This document shows positions 55,711 to 64,000 of a stretch of DNA of 64,000 bases, in pieces; position 1 is the first letter of the stretch, and each line of letters begins with the position of its first letter. The notes below the pieces were generated by a model. The model searched no databases. It saw only the letters and a list, made by a program, of their open reading frames with translations, and had not been told where the DNA came from. A program made the translations under genes and the position numbers. The stretch spans positions 682,001-746,000 of the forward strand of contig JAPYXD010000056.1 of NCBI GenBank assembly GCA_030998225.1. Reading direction: 5' to 3'. Origin of the DNA: Diplolepis rosae (Eukaryota > Arthropoda > Insecta > Hymenoptera > Diplolepididae).

Positions 55711-56140
55711 AAAGAAGGACAGTAAAATACCTAAAATCATAGAGAAGACAGAAAACTACAAAACTGTAAAAGGCACAAGGTACAAAGAGGAATCCTGTTT
55801 CAAAAGGGGCAAAATGAACTCAAACTCTATGTACCAGCAGCAATGCTGGGGAAGTTAATATGGGAAAGCCATAAAGCTTACGGACACATAGGACAGAGAA
55901 AAGTTTATAAAATATTGTCAGAGCATTTTTACTATCCCCACTTATCAAGAGTAATAAAACAAACACTGACAAAAACCAGGTAGGATATCAATACATTCTT
56001 GTCGTAATGGATACATTTACTAAATATACCAAACTATATCCAATTAGGAAGACAACGAGTGAGATAACAATAAAGAAATTCGATAAGTTTATATAACAAG
56101 TAGGATCACCAAGAAATGTAATAACACGACAACAACACAG
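55711..56140 (+). pseudogene. Plus-strand LTR element integrase remnant
   Basis: Heavily decayed. Around 55870-55940 WESHKAYGHIGQRKVYKI-like sequence (frame-mixed) recalls the zinc HHCC region, and 55990-56090 gives ILVVMDTFTKYTKLYPIRKT, the start of the catalytic core with its first Asp. The rest of the core is missing. Confidence 0.6.
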
Positions 56141-56222
56141 GTCAGTGCACTCGAAGATAGCAGGAGAGCAACCCCGAAAAATAACAGCTGAGAAGAAAAA
56201 GAAAAGAGAAGAGCAAGCAGCA

Positions 56223-56760
56223 TGGAAGCATCATGGAAGCATCAACACAAACGTCGTTAGAACGCACAGGAAGAAATGTTTACACTCAAACACCAAAGAA
56301 AGGCGAGTTTAGAATAGAAGTCATCGTTGAAGAAGAATACAATAAAATCTTACTTGGAGTTCCACGGGTACTCACCAACACCAGAAAAAAAGCGCCTCAA
56401 AAACCCAGAATGACAGTTTCTGAAGTAAACGCACAGTAAAATACAAGGAATTCGAGGAAAATAGGAACCAACAGCGAGGAGGATGTTCACATGCTTCCAG
56501 AAATCCAAGGAGAACGTGCAGAAATAGCGAAAGAGGAGAGCATGATGAAAAGCACCAACAATGTACAGACATCATCCTTTTAAAAAGAAACTAAAGAAAA
56601 AAGGGCCGAAGTATGCGATAGAGATCGAGAGGAGGATATAGGCGTCAGCATTGGGAGACCCTGGAGTATAGACCCATGTGGCCTATTAGAAGCAGGTACG
56701 ATCGCTGAATTCTTCTTAAAATCGGTAATAATGTCATCGAAAAAAATACATGGTTCAATT
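56223..56760 (+). pseudogene. Unrecognised degraded ORF, Lys/Glu-rich
   Basis: Frame from 56223 with only about three stops to 56760. It begins MEASTQTSLERTGRNVYTQT and later gives RPWSIDPCGLLEAGTIAEFF. Composition is charged and hydrophilic. No family is recognised. It could be an accessory or third ORF of the plus-strand element or the start of another element's Gag. Confidence 0.3.
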
Positions 56761-57266
56761 TAAAAAAGTGGAGTTGACCTTGACTTAGCTTCAGCGCCTC
56801 CACCGATAAAAAAATAGGGTGGTCGAGTATGACGACCTTCTCGAACACTGAAAGTTTTGTCTGAAGTATTTTTGGATATGATCAATAGTTTGAGGGTTAT
56901 CGCTCTGTGGCACTTTATGTTCCTCACCCTGTATATTTTGGATACGTACATTTATACTGAGGGCAAATTTTGTTTAATTTCTTGCAATTTTTACTAATAA
57001 AATTTGGTTGAAGATTTTTATTGGTTTTTTCCGATTCACTAATTAAGGTTTTCTATAAATTCTGTTGTACCTTTTGTTTTACATTTTCTCTATCTTTTCC
57101 ACTATTCATAATTATGTAATTTTTATATTGTAAAGTAGCGTGAAGCAGATACTCGTTATTATTGACTTATTTAATTAGTATTTCGTAATTGCGAGGTGGA
57201 TTTTCACTTTGTTAAATAAGCTTCTTTAATAAGTTTGTAAAAGGAACATGCGACATCGCTATGGTG
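56761..57266. other. No gene seen
   Basis: 56780-56960 looks like a worn transposon end (GGTGGTCGAGTATGACGACC), with no partner found. The remainder is AT-rich. Confidence 0.35.
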
Positions 57267-58230
57267 TTAGATTTGAATAAAATAATGTGTCCTACTGAGT
57301 TCTTCTTTTAGTTCAGAGTAAGGATAATGTGTAGTATTCGTATTATTGTGACCTTCACCTGAATTGGTATTTGCGTTACCTGTTGAACTTTTAGGTGCCT
57401 CTTTCGAGTTTTCTGGCGCTGAAGCTGTAAGGAGTAGTTGATGGCTCTCAGCAGGAGGTCCAGCGGGTCGGTTTGTACATAAGTGTAATAAAAAATAAGT
57501 GACCGAATCCCAAAAGGCGCCTGGTAGGTGGAGAGACAATCAAAATAATATGTGTAGCGCATATCTATAGATAATACTGTCTGCTATTGATTTTATGCCC
57601 CTAATAATTATAATTAATCCAATTACCTGCACTAGTAGTCCCGACACACTTAAAAACTGTCCAAAATTTACCCCAAGCGGATTCAGCAATTTTATCAATT
57701 ACTTTTCTATTAAATAAATTTGTCAATAATATTCCTTGATAAATAGTTGGATGTCCTGTTATTTCTCTAGCTAATGAATTTGAAATCATCGCCTTTTCGG
57801 CTAGAAACGTGATGTGATCACTTAGTTTATCTAGGTCAGATTGCGAATAAATGCCATTCGTTGCTAAGGATAAAGGTTTTGTGTATTTCCAGATTACTTT
57901 TGTAAGGGGTACAACTATAGTTGGTGCAATGGATTCCACAGGATTTGAAAGTGATTCGTACCAGGTTTCACCAAAGAAGTACATTGGTGGAAGGAAAGAA
58001 TTGCAGTTTGTTTGGATACCGGATTTTCTTAACATATGAGTTCGTAGAGAAAGGGAAAAAGATTGATTCCCTCTAAACACTGGTAGTTATAAATAACATT
58101 CTTCAATTTTGCGATATTTAACTTCAACTGGTACACATTTTACGATGTGTACTACTTGCCCTGAAATTACTGACACATATTCTGTGTCTTTCATAGAATG
58201 GTATGCAAATTCGTCTGGTGATTAGGTTGC
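57267..58230 (-). pseudogene. Errantivirus-type envelope remnant, C-terminal part
   Basis: Minus strand. About 58230-57601 reads as the membrane-proximal half of an F-protein-like Env (SLRTHMLRKSGIQTNCNSFL with a Cys, then WYESLSNPVE). A shifted frame 57539-57267 supplies a hydrophobic segment (LPGAFWDSVTYFLLHLC) expected at the membrane anchor and a hydrophilic tail with YPYSELKEE. The N-terminal half is absent. It covers the part missing from the env piece at 9.4-10.7 kb but is a separate insertion. Two frames and lost ends make it non-functional. Such proteins can let errantiviruses pass between cells. Confidence 0.72.
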
Positions 58231-59119
58231 TAGGGTTAACGTATTGCTAAAAACTTGTTGTTAAAGTGTATGCATCGTTGAGTAAGAACATTGTGATAAA
58301 ATCTATTTACTTCAGTGCGTATGTGTCTTTCCACATAAATAAATTAAGAGTTAACGTATGTAAAATTACAAGTAAATATATACAAGTATTTAGCAATTCA
58401 TTGTGTGTGTACAGAAAATAAAATCATGGATAAGAAATACATAACTCAGTGTGCTTTTCGGGGGTGTACCGCCAAAAGGCGTCGGAAATGTAAATTTCCA
58501 AATATTAAAAAAATCTTCATATTTGCAGTCTTTCAAACGTGATTTCAAATCATTGTTCTATTCTTTTAATGCATTTTTTCGACATCGTGGCCTACTTTTT
58601 GATTTTGATTTTAGCCTTAAACATTGCCGTAGTTAGTAGTTAGTATAAAGCAGCTTGGGACCATTCGAGTAGGGACAATTTACCACGCGGCGTTCAAAAT
58701 GAGATAAAGCAATCGTACACGGACGAGTTAGGGGAAAGCAACTCAGGGCCATCGAAATGTTTCCGAAACATTTTGCTCCTTGATTAATTTGTAAAAAGTG
58801 TTTTCATTTCCCTCAATTTTCATTTTATTTATTATTATATTTATCAACCTTTCATTACACTGCTCAACAAAAATGACCTATGTCCTCGCTGAATGCGACA
58901 TATCATTTCCGAAGTACTTTTCAATCTTGAACACGAATCTGGCTTCCGTTTGATGCTATCGCGTCTACTTCAATAGATATTTGCAATTAAAATTATTTTT
59001 TCTTTAAATTTTTTATCTGCCATCAACGTAGGTCATTTAGATGCATTTATTAACGCAGTTAGCGTATATCGTTTTACTTTAGAGACACCTATACGCTATA
59101 GACGCATTCATCCCCATGA
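58231..59119. other. No supported gene
   Basis: A short frame from an ATG at 58425 (KKYITQCAFRGCTAKRRRKC) has two Cys but not a full THAP or other finger. Nothing else recognised. Confidence 0.35.
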
Positions 59120-60682
59120 ATGGGGACGAGGTCCCTCGAAATTAGGGACCTCGACGAGACCGTTGAAAAAGAAGAGGTTGTGTCTGCCCTGTGCTTGGCA
59201 CTGGTCAGAATGGCAGTTGACAGGTCCTGCAGGCTCTTCACCCGCTTTGGTGGGGTGAAGACCGCAGTGATCCGGCTAGCTGGGTAAAATTAGGATCGGG
59301 TGGGTCGCGTGCCGCATCCGCGAACATGCAGAAGTCGCCCGATGCTTCAGGTGCCTTGACTACGGCCATCGGTCCCGGGGCTGCTGCAACCCCGACGGGA
59401 AGAATGCCTGTTGGAGATAAGGTGCTAGGGGACACTTGGCCCGGAGCTGCAAGGCAACGCCGAGGTGCCTGACGTGTTTAGACAGGGGCGATAAAGATAT
59501 TCTTCCGGAAAGATCTTCGGAGGTTGAGAGGCAGGAATTGAAGTCCCTACAACTCAACCTTGGAAGGGGGAAGGATGCCCAGGACCTCCTGATGCAGACT
59601 GCCAGTGAGAGGGGGCCGATGTTCTGCTCACTAGTGAGCAGTACAAATGGTCTGAGAACTCTGCTTGGTTTCAGGATACAACAAGGAGGGCCAGCATCCT
59701 TGTTTGTAGCCCTAATTTGAGCGTCGGGGATTTCCTGGAGTCCGACGCGGGGTTCGTTTGGGTGGAGGTGGCGGTGGCGAATACTTGATGCCTCACCACA
59801 AGCGCAGGCAAGCCAACGGTTCGATGTAATGGTGGAATCTACCAGTTGGCGATCCTACGTCGAGAATGCCTCGCAGCGCAGCAAAAATTCACCCGCTTAA
59901 AGGGTGATCCTCTGCTGCGCGAGGCATCGAAAAGAGCAAACTCAGCTCTGAGGCAAGGCGCAAAGAAAAGCCGACTTCAGTGCTGGAAAGACTTGATCGG
60001 TAAGGTCGAGAAGGACCCATGGGGTCTCGCCTTCAAAATAGTCACCAAGACATTGGCGGCTAGAAGAAAGACCCCGGGCCTGGATAATCCCGATCGAGTC
60101 AAGTACATCGTGCGAAGCTTGTTTCCACACATGGAGCCGTTCCAAAGACAGGACCGAAGTTCCTGCGTGATCCGGCGCGAAGAACTCTTCACTCTCGAAG
60201 AACTAAAGAGAGCGGGTGGAAGGCTTAAGGCAAATACAGCGCCGGGTATCGACGGGGTACCGAACGAGATCCTCAAAGAGGTGATCGGGGCATACCCGGA
60301 GATCCTCCTAGAATCCGTCAACTCCTGTCTTCGGGATGAGAGGTTCTTCGCAGATTGGAAGAAGCAGAGGTTGCTCCTGCTGAGGAAGGGCAACAAACCT
60401 CTAGGGGTTGCCTCGTCGTATAAACCAATATGCTTATTGGATACGATGGGGAAGCTTCTGGAGGAGTTGATTCTACAACGGCTTCAGGCTCTCTTGGTCG
60501 GGGAGAACCGTCTCTCGGAAAACCAGTTCGGATTCAGGAAAGGCAGGTCTACTGTGGACGCTATCCAAGCTGTGGTTAACATCGCCACAAATGCAAGAGC
60601 ATCATCAGCTTCGCGGATGACGCACTTGCCGTGTGCGCCACTGACGACGTCAGAATCCTAGAGCTGAGGATCAATGAAAGTT
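59120..60682 (+). mobile_element. R1-clade LINE copy D, with two internal deletions
   Basis: Fourth copy. ORF1 end (59150-59530; one knuckle degenerate), endonuclease start (59540-59785), then a jump near 59787 to the endonuclease-RT linker, RT motifs to 60595, a second jump (about 300 bp missing compared with copy B) to the FADD block, and abrupt end at 60682 in unrelated minus-strand pol. The 3' UTR and tail are absent. Confidence 0.85.
59846..60661 (+). pseudogene. LINE linker and RT N-terminal part (copy D)
   Basis: 271-codon open frame. It carries the linker (RRECLAAQQKFTRLKG, KSRLQCWKDLIGKVEKDPWG), ANTAPGIDGVPNEILKEVIG, LLRKGNKPLGVASSYKPICL and GFRKGRSTVDAIQAVVNIAT. At about 60597 a deletion of the palm removes the first catalytic Asp and the frame then goes out of phase, ending TTSES. 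This copy keeps the intact linker that is broken in copy B, and a Trp where B has the TAG. Confidence 0.85.
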
Positions 60683-61382
60683 GTAATTTTGTTGTAAAAA
60701 ATTTAATTTTTTTTCATTTTCTAAAATTGATTTTCTGTCAGCTTGATTTATTGCTTTTTTATGTATTGATTGTTTTTCAAAATCTAGTAATTCAACTGTT
60801 GGTACAGTTAACCTTTGAGGTTATGTATTTGAATTGAATACTTTCATATACGCTTTATTGCTGTCATTAGAAACGTTTGCGTTTCCTAGGTATACTTCAT
60901 TACAAAGATGTAATTGTGGAATAAATCCCTGTTTTTGTTTACTGTTTTTTATTCTTACATAAAAATCTAAAATAGTTCTTGCTGGTACCAATATAGTTTC
61001 TTGCATTTGAAAGGGGTAGGTATTAAGTTAGGTATTATGTTGAGGGTGATCAGGTAGCCGAAAATATTGATCGTTATCTGGCCATTTGTAAATACAGGGT
61101 GTTCATTTATACCCGTTAGTTTCAAGCACTCAAATTCATTGATTTTCACTTTCTTTTGGCTGCTTTTTGTTTGATTAAATTAGACCATGCTCCTGTGTCT
61201 ATTATCATGTGTATAGGGTATATCAATCTTTCTGCTGATAAAATCATATGAGGAATTGTATTACTTGTGCTTAAACTAACTCTTTCAGTTTTATTTTCAA
61301 TCAAATTAGCTGCATTCAATTTTGAATTTAAGCCCACATTTGTGCACCCGTTGCGGGAAGGGCATTGGAATTTCCCTGGCAA
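60683..61382 (-). pseudogene. Errantivirus-type protease/pre-RT fragment
   Basis: Reading downward: IIDTGAWSNLIK at about 61210 (intact DTGA protease active site), LTGINEHPVFTNGQITINIF, then ETILVPARTILDFYVRIKNS and LTVPTVELLDF, the linker before RT in errantivirus Pol. At 60683 it meets LINE copy D, and at about 61440 a MITE, so RT and gag are missing. Shifts near 61150 and 61010. Its DTGA contrasts with the mutated site of the 16-kb element, so it is a different copy. Confidence 0.8.
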
Positions 61383-61439
61383 TTAAATCCTTGCCCTTGA
61401 AATTGCTATTGTTGTGGTAATTATGATGAATATAATATA

Positions 61440-62102
61440 TACACGGAAAAAAATTTGGTAGAAATGCTGCACTACCTCTGGTGCTCCTTCGCCACTACAT
61501 TGAAGGGCAACTGCAGCGCTCTTCATAGGTTAGCAGGTTTACTTTTTTGTGGACTAACTGCTCTCCCACAATTGCGGGAGAGCTGCTGCCCCACAGGAGG
61601 GAATGCTACGGCGAGTCATATAAACTGATATTTGACTATACTTTTCAATGGACAATTCCATTGTTTTGATATTTCTGAAATCGTCGTTAACTATTATATC
61701 TTTCGAAGACTTTGTTTGATTTCTTAAAATGATGTGAAATTATTTAAAATCTCAACATTGAGGTTAGGTTATTTTTAAACAGATCGTCATGAACCAAAAA
61801 GTACTTCTATATATACAGGAAACATCATTTCCTTGGGCACTTTCATGTAAATCATAAAAGACTTAAAATTTGTACTTTCGCCTGGTTTTGCATTTGCCTG
61901 CCGATGCGGTGCAACTACACTCCCTACCGAAAGGAGCGAGGTGTTCCTTCGACGTGAATCAACTGCTCCCCCAAAAAGGGGCAGCTGCTCACCCACAGAG
62001 GGAACGCAGCATACCCAAATGCATAGTCGCACAACTCTCCTCCGCTAAACGTAATAGCTCCACCGCTAGGGGCAGCGTCTGCGCCAAATTTTTTTCCGTG
62101 TA
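61440..62102. mobile_element. MITE with perfect 19-bp terminal inverted repeats
   Basis: 663-bp non-coding element starting TACACGGAAAAAAATTTGG and ending with its exact reverse complement (62084-62102). The interior is GC-richer, with inverted GGGAGAGCTGCTGCCCCAC/GGGGCAGCTGCTCACCC-like blocks. Superfamily unknown. It separates the errantivirus pol fragment from the plus-strand gag. Confidence 0.82.
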
Positions 62103-62700
62103 TTCACCTATTTTTCGAATAGAGAACTTGTTGGGTTGTCGTCGGCCTGGTGAGAGTCTTTTTTCCGTTCTTGGTTTTGCTATTTTTGGGAAGAGTCAAG
62201 TCAAAAAGATTAAGAGAGGTAATTCCAAACACGATAAGATTTATTGAGAAAACGAGAATAGAGAATAGAAATAGGAAAGAAAAAATAATCCTAGAAATGA
62301 GGATAAGGGATTAATGGAAGTAAGAAAATCAACGAAGCGCAGGTAGAATAGAAGGCAAAAGCGCGCGGTTAAGCGGTACGCACTTACCCATCAACAATTA
62401 CAAGGTCGATCTGTATCTTATAAACAAAGAGCCCCTCGGCGAAAATAAGACTTGACTAAAATATAAACACCTAAGGAATTTATAGATAAAATAAATTAAA
62501 ATATTATTTCACAGAAGAAATTTTATTTCTCTCTGCAGGACGTGGCAGAGGCTATATGCAGGTGAATATAGAAACCCTAAAAAACAGAGACAAGACAACA
62601 AACGAAGATAGGAGAGCTTTCCCAAATAACCCCAACCAATCCCTTCTCTAGGACGGTACAGATTTGACGGTTCCAGAGATTTCAAAATCAACAAATCCCC
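62103..62700. other. No gene seen; likely leader of the following gag
   Basis: Purine-rich AT DNA before the plus-strand gag. It may include that element's leader; LTR ends were not identified. Confidence 0.35.
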
Positions 62701-63990
62701 AGCCAGATGGTAATGAAACATTTCAATAGACTCTTTCCTAAAAGATAATAACCAATTCCTAGTCGAAGCAAATGAACTGTTAAGACATTACGACAAACAG
62801 GTAATTAGAGAGCGCGAAAAGTTTATTAGAGAAATAGAAGAGAAATGCAAAGGCAAACAAAGAAATAAAGCAGCTAAACCTTCAGCCCACAGTTCATTGG
62901 AAAGAAAATTTCGAAAGTATGAAAGGTCGGAATCGGAAAATTTTGAAAAGAGAAATGAAGTAATAAATAAACAATCAGTCCAATTCAAGGAAATAAGGGA
63001 ACCTCGTAAATCAGGGCTTGAACAATTGGAAATTCACGGCAACAGAAGAGGGAACATCGACAGAAATTTTTATACAGACGATAGTAAACTACTGGAAATC
63101 GGAGAAAACTTAAATCAAAATAGAATACCAATAAAATCGAGCGGCAGAGGACAATTCAGACCTAAGTAACGACAATTGCACGAGGCCAAAAACACATTTT
63201 CCCTCCGGCATGAGCCAAACCCCGTTTCAAATAATGAGTAATTGGCTAATCAAATTTAGAAACAACAAAGAAAACAGCCCAGCTCATTTTTTGGAGGACC
63301 TCAAAAGGTTCAAAAGGAGATACCAAATAAGTAGTAGGGACATTCTAGAAAACCTGGATGCGTTATTAATCGAAAATGCTAAAGATTGGTGTTTAATTAA
63401 TAGAAATTCGTGGAGAACATTATCAGATTTTTTCAAAGAATTTACGAACACATATATAGATGAAAATTTTTTAGAGGAAATAAAACAAAAAATATATCTA
63501 GAGCCTCGTGGGTACAACAAAGATTTAATGCGCCACAATATCAAATGCCTTCTCCAAAGAGACCCAACCCTTACCCTGCATTCCAAAACACTCCTCAACC
63601 AGGATTTTAGCAAGAATTCCAACCTAGATTCCGAAATAATCAATATAGATTTCAGTACAACCCTTATAACCAAATGATAACCAGAATGAATTAATCAGTG
63701 ATAGGCACGGTACTAGGTCGAACACAGCCCACGATAGAATTTACAGCGGAAAATCGGGAAAACCCAAGAGAAAATAAGCCACAAAATTTTCAAAAACAAT
63801 TTGCAAGTAACGAAAACCGAAACGATAAAAGCGGAATATAGAACAATAGAATACAAGATGCGCAATGTCAAAATGCCAGCGCGAAGGAAAACTTAATACA
63901 GTTAAACTGTTATAACTGCAAAGAACTAGAACACTTCAAATGGGAATGTCCATACTTGAGTCACAAACAGGGAAACGAAAAAGGCGGGTA
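62701..63990 (+). pseudogene. LTR-element Gag, running off the window
   Basis: Frames: 62770-63169 (highly charged, EIEEKCKGKQRNKAAKPSAH onward), 63210-63677, 155 codons (MSQTPFQIMSNWLIKFRNNK; LLIENAKDWCLINRNSWRTL; FFKEFTNTYIDENFLEEIKQ), a capsid-like Gag core, and near 63905 a CCHC knuckle CYNCKELEHFKWEC. The order coil, capsid, knuckle is that of Gypsy-type Gag. Stops lie between frames. Pol would follow beyond 64000. Confidence 0.72.
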
Positions 63991-64000
63991 ATGGGAACGA

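Noticed and set aside
58425..58510. THAP-like zinc finger (P-element-type transposase)
   Set aside because: Only CAFRGC and a basic stretch fit; the later Cys-His pair and the conserved Trp/Pro/Phe pattern were not found.
1..64000. tRNA, rRNA or histone genes
   Set aside because: No 28S/18S-like stretch was seen despite R1-type LINEs, and no cloverleaf-like sequence was recognised; this was by eye, so short RNA genes could be missed.

Overview
This window has the look of an insect nuclear genome, and the make-up of its transposable elements would fit a hymenopteran; that placement is inference only. It is mostly AT-rich and packed with decayed, nested mobile elements: R1-clade non-LTR retrotransposons, Gypsy/errantivirus-type LTR elements with F-protein-like envelope remnants, at least seven mariner pieces, an IS630/Tc1-type transposon, a piggyBac, several MITEs and fold-back elements, and three satellite arrays. 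No rRNA, tRNA or CRISPR was seen. The density of nesting suggests pericentromeric or other heterochromatin.

Layout: 1-1508 holds the tail of an unassigned element and LINE copy A (ORF1 zinc knuckles plus endonuclease). 1509-3449 holds repeat X and a decayed mariner. 3488-7034 is an LTR-like repeat (Y) split by LINE copy B, which has a 14-bp target duplication. 7035-9430 is unassigned, with exon-like GC-rich blocks. 9439-20982 is a minus-strand errantivirus-type element (LTR and primer-binding site at 19.6-21.0 kb, then gag, protease, RT and env running downward), broken by a piggyBac-type MITE, repeat X copy 2, a mariner piece and a large fold-back. 21.1-22.05 kb carries a possible two-exon host gene. 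22.5-29.8 kb carries three mariners and an IS630-type element. 31571-31697 is a clear exon of S-adenosylmethionine decarboxylase (minus strand), the one confidently recognised host-gene piece.

33.1-41.7 kb contains three unrelated tandem arrays (about 590, 373 and 370 bp units). The middle one carries, near the same place in most units, a 17-bp motif very close to the mammalian CENP-B box, and one unit matches the CENP-B core consensus at every required base. The arrays lie between two fragments of one mariner family. 42.9-43.45 kb has two GC-rich MITEs in inverted orientation. 44.1-47.06 kb is LINE copy C (minus), whose endonuclease is deleted so that ORF1 runs straight into RT. 48.4-56.1 kb is a plus-strand LTR element (gag, RT, RNase H, integrase) into which a minus-strand Gypsy element and a 3.5-kb piggyBac were inserted; the piggyBac itself contains a MITE. 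57.3-58.2 kb is a second env fragment (minus). 59.1-60.7 kb is LINE copy D with two internal deletions, next to a minus-strand errantivirus pol fragment, a MITE with perfect 19-bp ends, and a plus-strand LTR gag running off the end.

Almost every reading frame here is a transposon relic with stops or frameshifts. The intact exceptions are the 544-codon RT frame of LINE copy B and the short decarboxylase exon.
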